From an uncultured Bacteroidales bacterium (GTDB taxonomy: Bacteria > Bacteroidota > Bacteroidia > Bacteroidales > UBA932): a DNA stretch of 46,746 nucleotides. The notes under the pieces were generated by a model, which saw nothing but the letters and a program-made list of their open reading frames with translations, had not been told where the DNA came from and did not search any database. Positions 15,692-24,107 of this stretch are shown here, piece after piece. The stretch spans positions 1 through 46,746 of the forward strand of contig CAMHST010000016.1 in the NCBI GenBank assembly GCA_946187865.1. The letters are read 5' to 3'. Numbering within the stretch: position 1 is the stretch's first letter; every line of letters starts with the position of its first letter. A program made the translations under genes and the position numbers.

Positions 15692-16432
15692 ATGAAACGA
15701 AACCTTTTTCTTCTTACTGCCATTCTTTTTGCCGTAGCCTGTTCCTCCCCCAAGGCACCGCTTGTCGGCATTACTTGTTCCCGGTCTGCTTCGGGAGCAA
15801 CTATGCTGGCAACCACGTATACGGACGCCATTAGCAAAGCCGGGGGTGTTCCGATGGTTATCCCCACCGTGAAGACACGGGAAGAGGCCGATGCCATCCT
15901 GGCCAACCTTGACGCTATTGTTTTCTCCGGCGGTGAGGATGTGAATCCTGCGTGGTACGGAGAGGAGATCCTGAATGAAACCGTGTATATGGATTCCATC
16001 CGGGACCACAGTGACAGCCTGCTGGCTCGCGCCGCCCTGGCTTCCAGTAAGCCCATTTTAGCCATCTGCCGGGGAGCACAATTGATGAATGTGATACTGG
16101 GTGGTTCGTTATACCAGGACATTCCTACCCAGATTCCCGGAGCAGACAGCCACGGTGGCGGCGCCCGGAATAAAATCTGCCCGGAAGAAGGCAGCGTCCT
16201 TTCATGCATCTACGGACCGGATTCCCTGGAAGTCAATTCCTTCCATCATCAGGCCGTGAAGGTTCCCGCCCCCGGCATACGCATCACCGCCCACAGTGCC
16301 GACGGCATTGTGGAAGCCTTTGAAACGGACCAGATCTGGGCCGTCCAGTTCCACCCGGAGAAAATGCTGAAGGATGGGGAAGAAAAATGGTTGGAGCTGT
16401 TTAAGGAGTATATGAGGAGGATTGGCCGATGA
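15692..16432 (+). CDS. Class I glutamine amidotransferase-like lipoprotein (peptidase C26 family)
   Basis: A 246-residue protein of the gamma-glutamyl-gamma-aminobutyrate hydrolase (PuuD-like, C26) group. The N-terminus is a lipoprotein signal with a lipobox ending at Cys17 (LFAVACSS), so the enzyme is probably anchored in the envelope, unlike cytosolic PuuD. The catalytic Cys126 lies in AICRGAQLMNV, and the His/Glu pair is in VQFHPEK near the C-terminus. GGEDVNP (about 73-79) is typical of the family. It begins 48 bases after dpp11, and the two may cooperate in breakdown of glutamyl peptides (inference from neighbourhood). Its stop overlaps the first codon of the elaA remnant. Confidence 0.88.
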   Translation: MKRNLFLLTAILFAVACSSPKAPLVGITCSRSASGATMLATTYTDAISKAGGVPMVIPTVKTREEADAILANLDAIVFSGGEDVNPAWYGEEILNETVYMDSIRDHSDSLLARAALASSKPILAICRGAQLMNVILGGSLYQDIPTQIPGADSHGGGARNKICPEEGSVLSCIYGPDSLEVNSFHHQAVKVPAPGIRITAHSADGIVEAFETDQIWAVQFHPEKMLKDGEEKWLELFKEYMRRIGR

Positions 16433-16537
16433 GGCTCTGGATCAAGACCTTCCGGGAGCTCACTACAGAGGAGCTCTACGAGATTCTCCGCCGAATTCCT
16501 GGAGGACGGCATCCCGCACGTCCAGATGAGACGGTAG
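16429..16537 (+). pseudogene. Remnant of elaA-type GNAT acetyltransferase with internal deletion
   Basis: The reading frame starting at 16429 (overlapping the previous stop) gives MRLWIKTFRELTTEELYEILR, which resembles the N-terminus of ElaA-like GNAT proteins (about 150 residues when whole). At about 16490 the match shifts frame and continues as EFLEDGIPHVQMRR followed by TAG at 16535-16537, which resembles the normal ElaA C-terminus. Roughly 110-120 central residues, including the acetyl-CoA site, are gone. The two ends joined so precisely suggest an internal deletion in a once intact gene. It marks the left edge of the accessory island. Identification is by remembered family ends, not a search. 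Confidence 0.65.
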
Positions 16538-16562
16538 AAGTGCTTGACACTTTGTGGTTTCT

Positions 16563-16597
16563 CGTTGCGAATTTTTTCGTTGCGAAATATTTCGCAA
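16563..16597. repeat. Direct repeat and 18-bp perfect palindrome at island edge
   Basis: CGTTGCGAA occurs twice, at 16563-16571 and 16578-16586. The second copy is the left part of the perfect palindrome TTGCGAAATATTTCGCAA at 16580-16597. The site lies in the 106-base gap between the elaA scar and the end of the nuclease gene. It could be an operator, a recombination site or a terminator stem; nothing here decides which. Confidence 0.5.
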
Positions 16598-16643
16598 TAT
16601 ACGGAGAATGGATGGGAAATGCAAGACTGGCGAACTTAGGCAC

Positions 16644-18605
16644 TTACTTTATTTTTTCCCTTACTGCCCTTAGAATCTCAACCATGGCCCAGGTGTCCTG
16701 CTGGCAATAAGTCTTGAGTGCCGCACGGCGCTCTGCCTTGGTCTTCAGAGCATTAAAGGTAGGGTCCTGGGAATCGTAATTAAGATAGGTAATGTATGCC
16801 TGTACACCGTTGCCGACATCCATTCCTTCGTATGTAAGAGCGGGCACAAGCACAGGCAGAGTCTTCTTGATGGAATAACTGCCACTGAGGTCTTTGTGGT
16901 AGTAGTTAATAGCACTGGCGCGCTGTTTTACGGACTCAGGGGCATCATCAGCAGAATAGAACTCCTTATTGGTCCTCAGAAGATGAATCAGATCTGCTGA
17001 CTTGTCTCGGATGGCAAGTAACTTACTACTATATTTCGGGAAAAGATTCGCGAGTTCAGTCAATCTTTGCTTTTCATAACTGGTATTCTGGGCCAGCATT
17101 GTGCCGACGAGTTTCCCATCCTCATCGAATTCGAAATGATCAACAATGGCTTTTGTCAGAGCCTCCCTTTCATCGTCAAAGCATTCTTCATTAAGGAAGA
17201 TAAAATTGTCCTTGGTTTTGTCACAAACCCCAGGAGCACGCTCTATATGAAGAGAAAACTCAAAGACGGACTGTCGATAGGGAGTCTCCCCACGGAATCG
17301 GGGCAGAGGACATGGAAATGCCTCAAAATCAAAGTGGTAGATAGGATAATCTAGCTTATCAAGCCAATAGTTCATCTTCTCCTTATCTTTGTGTTCATCA
17401 TCCTTGTCATAGCAGTCGCGCTGGATAAAATGATTGGGATTTGTCAACCACTCCTTTGGCACATCGTCAAACTTGTAATATTCCTTATTAATCAGTTGGT
17501 ATTTATTCTCAATGCCCCCACGATTAAACCCTTTGTTCAGATTTACATAATTATTTGCTTTGTTTGTGTCAGGTACGGATCTGAGCGTCTGGAAACAATG
17601 TTGCCAGAAAATACACTCAGTTTTTGCGCCCCACGCACAATACTTTCCAACGGGAGTTTTGACATTAATATCGTGCGGATTCGAGATATATTTCTCGAGA
17701 GTGGCTATCTCTTCGATAATTGTATGCTGATAAGCGGCAGTGGTCTCATTCATGTCCAGGAAGGTAACAATCTCCTGGCCGCTGACCTCATCGTAAATTG
17801 AATCGCCCTTGGCGTCCCTTGCCCCGTCAAACACATACTCACTGTTGAGTACGGCAAGATAGAATTTCACAGGGCGCTTATCCCCAGCCTCACGAAGTGC
17901 ATTCTCTATCACGAACCGCTGGAAGGCAAGGTCATGCGGATACTTTCCAAAAACAGAATATCGATTAAGAAGCACCGATTTCTCCTTTTCATAGTTCTTT
18001 GATGCATCGAAATTGACTTTACAGTCCGCCATGTTCAGGCACCATATGTTCCCCTCTTTGACAAACAATGGATAGTAGTTTCGGTCACCACGAGTATTAG
18101 GGGGAACATCAGTGAAAAACAGTCCTTTATGCTTTCCATCCTTGTCAAGCCGATGGATGAACTTACTGTTAGTCGTGGCCTTTACCTCTATGATATTAAT
18201 CTCATCCTTATTCTCATTGAAGATATCCACATAGCATCGGTAGGTATGACCATGGAACTCGTATTCAAAGAGTTTCTGTTTATGTACATCACGCGAATCT
18301 GCCACAAAGGTGCCTCTAAAATACTTCCTAGCCACCTTCAACGCCTCATCCTCAACACGGTGATAGAATGGGAGGAGAGCCTCCAGTTCAGGTCCAGGTG
18401 CGGCATCATAGGTCTCCTCATCTTCTTCAGATTCGACATAACCTTCAGAGGATGTTACACCATCATTGAGCTCTGCCAACATTTCCTCACGACGCTCGCG
18501 CTCATCATCTATATCGCTTCCCCCCGTGGGATTAAACTTCAAATCCATAGGGAAATACATCGGACAACGTGTCCAGTTAATAAATCGAGTTTTTGATATA
18601 TACAT
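16644..18605 (-). CDS. DUF2779 (RecB/Cas4-like) nuclease
   Basis: A 653-residue predicted nuclease of the DUF2779 family. The N-terminus MYISKTRFINWTRCP resembles Cas4/RecB-type PD-(D/E)XK proteins. At about residues 115-145, YVDIFNENKDEINIIEVKATT supplies the D...ExK pattern of that active site. The C-terminal half has HFDFEAFP (about 425-432) and a late CQQDTWAMVEIL (about 635-646), which look like the first and last acids of a DEDD/RNase H-type 3'-5' exonuclease. Residues 50-75 are acidic and low complexity. It is the last gene of the leftward island operon, 40 bases after OGG-like protein 1, and its base composition is clearly more AT-rich than the flanking chromosome. It probably processes DNA or RNA for the island. 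The direction of activity is unknown. Confidence 0.72.
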   Translation of the reverse strand: MYISKTRFINWTRCPMYFPMDLKFNPTGGSDIDDERERREEMLAELNDGVTSSEGYVESEEDEETYDAAPGPELEALLPFYHRVEDEALKVARKYFRGTFVADSRDVHKQKLFEYEFHGHTYRCYVDIFNENKDEINIIEVKATTNSKFIHRLDKDGKHKGLFFTDVPPNTRGDRNYYPLFVKEGNIWCLNMADCKVNFDASKNYEKEKSVLLNRYSVFGKYPHDLAFQRFVIENALREAGDKRPVKFYLAVLNSEYVFDGARDAKGDSIYDEVSGQEIVTFLDMNETTAAYQHTIIEEIATLEKYISNPHDINVKTPVGKYCAWGAKTECIFWQHCFQTLRSVPDTNKANNYVNLNKGFNRGGIENKYQLINKEYYKFDDVPKEWLTNPNHFIQRDCYDKDDEHKDKEKMNYWLDKLDYPIYHFDFEAFPCPLPRFRGETPYRQSVFEFSLHIERAPGVCDKTKDNFIFLNEECFDDEREALTKAIVDHFEFDEDGKLVGTMLAQNTSYEKQRLTELANLFPKYSSKLLAIRDKSADLIHLLRTNKEFYSADDAPESVKQRASAINYYHKDLSGSYSIKKTLPVLVPALTYEGMDVGNGVQAYITYLNYDSQDPTFNALKTKAERRAALKTYCQQDTWAMVEILRAVREKIK

Positions 18606-18645
18606 GCTACGTTGTTGTTTGCAACTATTAAACGACGCTGAAAAC

Positions 18646-19866
18646 TTACTTTAAAACCCTAATCCTTAGAATATTACCCGTCTCTACACTCATGGTAGCT
18701 CTTACGATTTGGGCCTCGGAATAACCCTGTTCTTTAATGTAACGAGTAATCTCTCTTGATCTGATCGTGCCTGTAGAGATAAAAGTGGGAACGGCAGCTA
18801 AAAGGTTTTCGGTTTCAGTCTCTAATATGATGGTGGCAGGCTTCGGCCAATCCGTGGGATATTTGCAGCCAAAAGTATTCCTAACGACCCTTAATTCAAC
18901 TTGAGCGGGCTTAGGAATAGCGGCAACAAATCTTGCTTTCTTCATCGGAGCACTCTTATCGCCATGCGTTTTCTCATCACTATCCTCTGTAATTATTTCT
19001 CCCTCGGCTTCCTTATAGAGTTTAGACAATTCGTTGTTCAAATAATTAACCAGCACGTTGCGGGGATTATCCTCCGCTCTGGCATCCCTTCCTCTACGGG
19101 CTTTACCAAACAAGAACTGTTCTAAATTCCCTGGAAATAACTTCTCTGACAAGACATGACTCTGCCTTTGCATCAAATCAATATAGCTCATATATGCCTG
19201 AGACCGTTTATTCCCGCTATTGGCCAAAAAGACGGAAATGCCCATTTTGTTAGAGGGTTTTTCTTTTTTCAGTACGGCACAGACTTGAAAGAAATCTAAC
19301 ACCTTTTCCTTCTGTCTCTGGCTCAGAAGGATTGCGGCATGAATGTGCCAACCCCATTTGTCATATATTAGAGGAACGACAGTCGAGTGAACAGACGCAT
19401 CTCCCATAAAGAATAGAAGCTTGGTAAAGTAACTGACATCTACGCCTTCAATTTTATTCCGCCCCCTAGGGCACATTGATTTAAATGCCTTATCAATCTC
19501 GCCCGCATCCAATAAATCTTTTACACGTTTAAGCTTCTCCTCAATATCTGCTTTTTTATTCTCTGCGACGGCCTTCTCGAGGTGGCTGACTGTTCTTCCA
19601 TCCGAACCGAGCCCCCCCCAGAGCATAGCTGCTACGAATCCGCTATATAAGCCATCTTTAAAGCACTTACGGACCGTTGCCCTGGTCACGTTTATATTCC
19701 ATAGTTCCCTGGCTATCTTCTGATAAGAAGGGCCACCAATGCTTAATATCCTGCTCTTATCTTTCAGGCTTTTGTAAATCTCCCGTAGTCTAACAGGATT
19801 CGCTTCCTCTGATGTCAAAAGGATGTCTTCCTTCTTCCTGGAGATATAATCGGTGTATTGGCTCAT
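18646..19866 (-). CDS. OGG-fold-like protein 1 (island paralogue)
   Basis: A 406-residue protein. The N-terminal two thirds match the 383-residue protein at 21311-22462: FKDGLYSGFVAAMLWGGL against FREDLYKGFVATIMWGGI, and GVDVSYFTKLLFFMG...PLIYD against GIGPSYFTKLLYFLA...PLIYD. The second block looks like a helix-hairpin-helix of the 8-oxoguanine glycosylase (OGG) fold family. The position where OGG1 enzymes carry the catalytic lysine is Ser here, so lyase activity is doubtful. The C-terminal third is charged and otherwise unrecognised. The start at 19866 was chosen because the ATG follows the upstream stop by four bases; an ATG at 19899 would overlap the upstream gene. The fold call rests on motif memory and should be checked by structure prediction. 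Confidence 0.55.
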   Translation of the reverse strand: MSQYTDYISRKKEDILLTSEEANPVRLREIYKSLKDKSRILSIGGPSYQKIARELWNINVTRATVRKCFKDGLYSGFVAAMLWGGLGSDGRTVSHLEKAVAENKKADIEEKLKRVKDLLDAGEIDKAFKSMCPRGRNKIEGVDVSYFTKLLFFMGDASVHSTVVPLIYDKWGWHIHAAILLSQRQKEKVLDFFQVCAVLKKEKPSNKMGISVFLANSGNKRSQAYMSYIDLMQRQSHVLSEKLFPGNLEQFLFGKARRGRDARAEDNPRNVLVNYLNNELSKLYKEAEGEIITEDSDEKTHGDKSAPMKKARFVAAIPKPAQVELRVVRNTFGCKYPTDWPKPATIILETETENLLAAVPTFISTGTIRSREITRYIKEQGYSEAQIVRATMSVETGNILRIRVLK

Positions 19867-19870
19867 GTCA

Positions 19871-20911
19871 CTATCTATGTTCGTAATTAATAATCTCATA
19901 TATATGCATGTTGCTACTGCAATAGAACTTGCAAATGATGGTATCCCCCGGCCGCCAGTTATTGCGGACTATCAATCTTTTGATGTCTTCTCCTCGAAGC
20001 GTGTTTCCTTCGTTAGACTTATATGTTCCAATCGCCGCCTCATAAGACCTTCCGCCGCATTTAACGAAAACACAATCAGCATTAGCATGCGGCTTAGTTC
20101 TATGATTGTCAAGTATCTGAAAGGTAACACCATTATTGGATTCACGGGCACCATCATAAACTTTTAAGAACAAAACAAGACCTTGCCAGACAGTCATTGC
20201 ACTATCGAAAACCGTGGGATAATAGTGATCCACTCTGTCAATCCGATTATATCCAGGCCAAGGTAATTCATTATACCCGTGAAAACTCAACCCTCCGAAG
20301 AAGATATATTCAGGCATTGATTTTCCCATCGTTATCGTACGAGTCAGAGGGCCATCAGGGGCGGTAAAGTCAGTCCAGTTAAGTCCAAAACCATGTCCAG
20401 GCTGAATGATTGCAAGCCCCTTTGGCGTAATCTTATTATTCAGATAGAGGCCGGAGTAGGCCGCCGCACCTTCCGCCCCAAGATAAATGAGAGAGAATCG
20501 TATTGGGCCATGGTCTGGGCCATAATCTCCATCGCGTTCATAAACAGCCCACTGGCCGAAAGGTTGCCAGTGGTCCTGATATCTTCCGTAGTCATCAATG
20601 CCAATACCCTCCGGTCTCTGGAGATTCTTATCTGCTCCGACGTCGGCCGGGCCCAGTTCTCGCGTCGCGAGAAGATGGTACCCGCGAAAGGTGTCAATGT
20701 TTTCAATCAGACGCTCTCTGCCGGCAGCATAGTCCGCATACACGAAACTGCATATTCCAAGCTGGTCAAAGTGCATGTTGCAATAGCGAATCAGTTCGCC
20801 GTCGATGTCGCAAGATGGATAAAAGAGAGAGTCCTTTAGAAGACTTCTTAACGGGAATTCACCATTTGTAATCTGGTTAACAGAGAGCTTCTGTAATGAT
20901 CTGATGGTCAT
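19871..20911 (-). CDS. Uncharacterised island protein, 346 residues
   Basis: I do not recognise this family with confidence. The N-terminal third (LLKDSLFYPSCDIDGELIRY, then CSFVYADYAAGRERL) is strongly structured and looks like a conserved domain that starts with a 'large-hydrophobic, YP-S-x-D-G' block. The rest has many aromatic residues and a Cys-rich-free globular appearance, without membrane segments or signal peptide. It sits between a lipoprotein gene (7 bases upstream) and OGG-like protein 1 (4 bases downstream), so the three are almost certainly translated from one message. Its role is therefore likely tied to the OGG-like proteins and the nuclease. Base composition is intermediate between the AT-rich island genes and the host. 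Confidence 0.7.
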   Translation of the reverse strand: MTIRSLQKLSVNQITNGEFPLRSLLKDSLFYPSCDIDGELIRYCNMHFDQLGICSFVYADYAAGRERLIENIDTFRGYHLLATRELGPADVGADKNLQRPEGIGIDDYGRYQDHWQPFGQWAVYERDGDYGPDHGPIRFSLIYLGAEGAAAYSGLYLNNKITPKGLAIIQPGHGFGLNWTDFTAPDGPLTRTITMGKSMPEYIFFGGLSFHGYNELPWPGYNRIDRVDHYYPTVFDSAMTVWQGLVLFLKVYDGARESNNGVTFQILDNHRTKPHANADCVFVKCGGRSYEAAIGTYKSNEGNTLRGEDIKRLIVRNNWRPGDTIICKFYCSSNMHIYEIINYEHR

Positions 20912-20918
20912 AATATAA

Positions 20919-21245
20919 TTATTGTTTATGATAACTCCTTCCTGCCAGCCTCAAGGTACGGCCGGAGACTTTTCCGTATTCAAACACACCGGAATAATAT
21001 AGGGTGTTCCCTTTGACCTTACCGGAATCATATTTGGCATCACTACCGTAGTAACCGGGAGCGCCAAATTGCGTTTTCATGATCCAGTTCTCTCCCGAGA
21101 TGGTTACCACCGATCTGCTGATGCCGTCCTGGTACACATATGTGCCGTCAATACTTTCACTCTTACCGGAGGAGCGGGAACCGCAGGAAACACTTAGGGC
21201 CATCATAGCCATAAGCAGCAATATGATGATAGTATATTTACCCAT
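20919..21245 (-). CDS. Small lipoprotein of the island operon
   Basis: A 108-residue protein with a type II signal: a hydrophobic stretch, then ALSVSC with the lipidated Cys at residue 21. A short Ser/Lys-rich linker follows, then a compact all-beta-looking domain (GTYVYQDG, VVTISGENW, GNTLYYSGVFEYGKVSGRTLRL). Such small beta lipoproteins are common in Bacteroidota and rarely characterised. It lies 65 bases after OGG-like protein 2 and 7 bases before the 346-residue protein. Its presence puts at least one product of an otherwise cytosolic operon in the envelope, which is unusual for a DNA-processing system. Confidence 0.75.
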   Translation of the reverse strand: MGKYTIIILLLMAMMALSVSCGSRSSGKSESIDGTYVYQDGISRSVVTISGENWIMKTQFGAPGYYGSDAKYDSGKVKGNTLYYSGVFEYGKVSGRTLRLAGRSYHKQ

Positions 21246-21310
21246 GCTTAATGTTACTGTTCAAACAATTCATCTTCAAAGCGTTACTATACGTACCGAG
21301 CCATTCTATA

Positions 21311-22462
21311 TTAATTCGTATTGTACCCCGCAGTAATATCGAAATACACCTCCATCTCTTTCGGCTTTTCATCCTGCTCTGACTGCACTTCAAAGCATAG
21401 CCTGTCCAGCGTCCTGTCACCAACACTTATGCAGTGCTGAGAAATCATCTTCGATTCCAGATTCTTCAGTTGGAACAGGATGTCGGTAATGACATACTCA
21501 AGGTGGACGTATCCATCGGTCTCGGTGATCACGATGGGGTGCTCCTCTTCGTTTCCAATATGAAGCTTACCTTCTCCAGTTTTACGCAATTCCACAATCA
21601 ATTCCACGACATTTATCTTGTTGTCATAGAAGATGCGTGAAGCGCCGATGGCGTCATCGAGATCTTCGATGGCGAAATTGTACCTGAGAATTCCCGTATC
21701 TTCCATACGGGCCACCTCGGTTTTGGCTATGACCCTCGGGTTGGGCTGCTGGAGATTGATATTTGCCGGCCATCCGAAAACCCACGCTTCAAGGTTTTTG
21801 ACGTCTACGCCTATCTCACGGGCAGTTTCACACATCAGCTCGCAGTAATCATAATAGACATCCTCAAACGATGTGAATTCAGCATAAGTCACCTTATTGC
21901 CGATGGGGACATAGTAGAAGAACGGATTCTTTTGGGCTTCCGGCATCAAAGCAAAATGCACCGGCTTCATGTTCTCATCGTAAATGAGAGGACGGGTGTT
22001 GAGATCCATATCGTAGGCAAGGAAATAGAGCAACTTGGTGAAGTAACTGGGGCCAATGCCGTAGAAATAGTTTTCACCTCCTCTCCTCAAGGACGCGATG
22101 GCATCTTCAATCCTCTCGATGTCGGTACCGGAGTCGCGGAGCAGTGCAACAAGACGCTCCAGTTTGGGTAAGGCGCTATTGCGGTCGTTGTTCCGGGCAA
22201 TTCCTTCAGCCTGGAATCGGCTGATGCCACCCCACATAATGGTAGCGACGAAACCCTTATACAGATCCTCTCGGAAGAATCTGACAACATCATCACGGGA
22301 CAATTCAGCGGGGAGATTCCGGACGACCTCGGAAAAATCGCCATTCGTGGCTTCTGCCTTACCGACAGGATTGGCAAAGCGTCCCTCACGCCAATGGATA
22401 GCGGGCTGGGTGTAGTTGTTGATGTTGTTGATGTGGTTTTTAATGAAGTTGAGAAATGACAT
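21311..22462 (-). CDS. OGG-fold-like protein 2 (island paralogue)
   Basis: A 383-residue protein and the clearest of three related island proteins. It has a WGG block (FVATIMWGGI, about residues 71-80) and a helix-hairpin-helix-like block FYGIGPSYFTKLLYFL (about 130-145), followed by PLIYDENMKPVHF. This pattern is what I recall for proteins annotated as '8-oxoguanine DNA glycosylase OGG fold'. Ser replaces the usual catalytic Lys, so it may bind damaged or modified nucleic acid without cutting it, or use another residue. The C-terminal half (from about 200) is unrecognised. Promoter-like TATGTTTG at 22552-22559 on the same strand overlaps the putative WYL operator, so this gene probably begins its own transcription unit. 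Confidence 0.58.
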   Translation of the reverse strand: MSFLNFIKNHINNINNYTQPAIHWREGRFANPVGKAEATNGDFSEVVRNLPAELSRDDVVRFFREDLYKGFVATIMWGGISRFQAEGIARNNDRNSALPKLERLVALLRDSGTDIERIEDAIASLRRGGENYFYGIGPSYFTKLLYFLAYDMDLNTRPLIYDENMKPVHFALMPEAQKNPFFYYVPIGNKVTYAEFTSFEDVYYDYCELMCETAREIGVDVKNLEAWVFGWPANINLQQPNPRVIAKTEVARMEDTGILRYNFAIEDLDDAIGASRIFYDNKINVVELIVELRKTGEGKLHIGNEEEHPIVITETDGYVHLEYVITDILFQLKNLESKMISQHCISVGDRTLDRLCFEVQSEQDEKPKEMEVYFDITAGYNTN

Positions 22463-22505
22463 TAATAATATTGTTTAAAACGTGAAGAAAATTTGAACCA
22501 CAATA

Positions 22506-22742
22506 TCAGTAATATTCCTCAAACAGCCAATTTATCTTTGCCAAAATTCGGCAAACATAATAAATTACGCCGTATTTCTCACGATACTGATTATGATAAT
22601 ATCTATAATGCGTATAATGCGGAATGCAGCCGCGCCCCCCCCCGCAGTTGTCGTAGTAATCCGCACGATTTAAGTCGCTGGCGACGTAACGGCTATAATG
22701 ACCACACGTGCAAAGTGAATCCACGATGCGGAAAAGCTTCAT
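22506..22742 (-). CDS. Possible 78-residue Tyr/Cys-rich small protein containing a G9 run
   Basis: An ATG four bases... close after the WG-repeat stop opens a 78-codon frame rich in Tyr and Cys (for example YTHYRYYHNQY) and ending LFEEYY. Within it is a run of nine guanines on the coding strand (plus-strand C9 at 22635-22643) read as Gly-Gly-Gly, a tract that could slip. The frame also covers the 22533-22559 operator and promoter elements, which argues against it being coding. No family is recognised. The alternative is that the 281-base gap holds a regulatory RNA instead. Confidence 0.25.
   Translation of the reverse strand: MKLFRIVDSLCTCGHYSRYVASDLNRADYYDNCGGGRGCIPHYTHYRYYHNQYREKYGVIYYVCRILAKINWLFEEYY
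22533..22559. promoter_or_regulatory. Symmetric operator with opposed -7 elements (site 2 of putative WYL operator)
   Basis: TTTGCCAAAATTCGGCAAA at 22537-22555 is a TTTGCC-N7-GGCAAA palindrome. Its minus-strand reading differs at two of 19 positions from the site over the WYL promoter at 26769-26787. TATCTTTG (plus, 22533-22540) and TATGTTTG (minus, 22552-22559) are both TAnnTTTG -7 matches and overlap its two arms, so one bound protein could block transcription both ways. The minus promoter faces OGG-like protein 2. The plus promoter faces a gap with no convincing gene. Confidence 0.6.
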
Positions 22743-22743
22743 T

Positions 22744-24054
22744 CTAATCATCAACCCCAACTTTTACACGGCCTTCTGATAAATATTCAATTCCATCATA
22801 TTCACAAGAGGCAATAATCCGGCCCTCTTTATCAATTACACCCCATTTCCCATTATTCATTACCCCTGCCTTACCTTCGTAAAACATCTTTGAATCTTCA
22901 TATTGATTAAGAATGACCTTGTGTCCTTCTTTATCTATAAAGCCCCATTTGCCATCTATCTTTACTTGCGCTAATCCCTCTGAAAAGTTCTTGACATCAT
23001 CATAAATTTGGGGAATAATTGCATGACCGGATTCGTCTATAAATCCCCATTTTTCATCATTTTTTACAGCGGCCATTCCCTCTTTGCTCCCTTTAACCTC
23101 ATCAAAGGTAAAAGGAAAAGCTATCTTGAAATTATCTCGGCGAATAAAAGACCACTTGCTATTCTTGCCTAAAGGCATTACGCCAACCAACTGTCCCCCT
23201 TCTCCGGTGATTTTTTTATAAGGATGAATAACACCTTCGAGATCTACGCAACCAAAATAATAAACGCGAAAGTAGTACTCGTCTTCATATCCTTCCACAA
23301 GGTCATTTTCATCATATTCATCAGAATCATCATACTCATCAGAATCTGTAGTATCATCATCCCCTGTGACTACTTGTTGAATACATGCCAAGCCACAATT
23401 CAAAAAGTCTTTGCCAGAAGCTTCATTTATAAACTCAAGGCCATCTTCACTGTGATTAATCTCAGCATGAAGCTTCCCGCTTCTATCAACAAACCCTTCA
23501 TATTCTTCATCGTTATAAAAGAGTAAGCCATCAATAAAATCTAAGTCTTCATAAGGCACTTCGCTTGAAACAGCATAGCTTTCTATAGTGGTATTGTTCT
23601 TGTCAATAAATCTTAGCTTGTAAAATCCAAATGACTCGTCTTCTTCCAAGACGGTAGCTATTCCTTGATGAAAATCGAATAGTTTGATTACTTTTTCATC
23701 AAAAATAATAAATGGGTTCCCCGCCTTATCAATAAAACTAAACTGTCCGTTCTTTTTTATCCAAGCCATGCCTTCCGAAAAACTGCCGCTTTCATCAAAT
23801 AAGCATGGGATGACCTCGAGACCTTTTTTATCAATAAAACCAACTTTCCCCTTGAGACGGATCCAGGCCAATCCTTCAGAGAAGTCACCACAGTCCTCGT
23901 ATTGGCAAGATATAAATTCTCTTCCATCATTATCTATGTAGCCATACTTCCCGTTGAGACCGACTTTACATAAGCCTTCGTGATAGGCACCAACCACATC
24001 ATACATACATGGAACTACTGCCAGTCCTTCCATGTTAATTATACCCCATTTCAT
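22744..24054 (-). CDS. WG-repeat protein 1
   Basis: A 436-residue protein made almost wholly of WG (beta) repeats, with about a dozen units of the form W-G/S-F-I-D-K-x-G ... IP-x-YD ... F-x-EGLA. There is no signal peptide or membrane segment. The middle (about 255-285) has an acidic stretch (DSDEYDDSDEYDEND). WG-repeat proteins are mostly of unknown function and act as protein-binding scaffolds, often near immune or toxin genes. The protein starts directly inside a repeat (MKWGIINMEG), so an N-terminal truncation is possible. Base composition is strongly AT-rich compared with the second WG protein at 28546, so the two were probably acquired or evolved separately. It lies 53 bases downstream of OGG-like protein 3. 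Confidence 0.82.
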   Translation of the reverse strand: MKWGIINMEGLAVVPCMYDVVGAYHEGLCKVGLNGKYGYIDNDGREFISCQYEDCGDFSEGLAWIRLKGKVGFIDKKGLEVIPCLFDESGSFSEGMAWIKKNGQFSFIDKAGNPFIIFDEKVIKLFDFHQGIATVLEEDESFGFYKLRFIDKNNTTIESYAVSSEVPYEDLDFIDGLLFYNDEEYEGFVDRSGKLHAEINHSEDGLEFINEASGKDFLNCGLACIQQVVTGDDDTTDSDEYDDSDEYDENDLVEGYEDEYYFRVYYFGCVDLEGVIHPYKKITGEGGQLVGVMPLGKNSKWSFIRRDNFKIAFPFTFDEVKGSKEGMAAVKNDEKWGFIDESGHAIIPQIYDDVKNFSEGLAQVKIDGKWGFIDKEGHKVILNQYEDSKMFYEGKAGVMNNGKWGVIDKEGRIIASCEYDGIEYLSEGRVKVGVDD

Positions 24055-24107
24055 TTGAAAAAATATTTTAGTAAAACTTAGAACTCTATGATATGCAATA
24101 TGTTATA

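Noticed and set aside
16429..16710. A 93-residue plus-strand protein reaching into the nuclease gene
   Set aside because: Only the first 21 residues resemble a real family; the rest crosses the scar and lies antisense to the nuclease gene.
22493..22747. An 84-codon plus-strand frame in the OGG2-WG1 gap
   Set aside because: Begins upstream of the only promoter element and has no family match; a regulatory RNA or empty gap is as likely.
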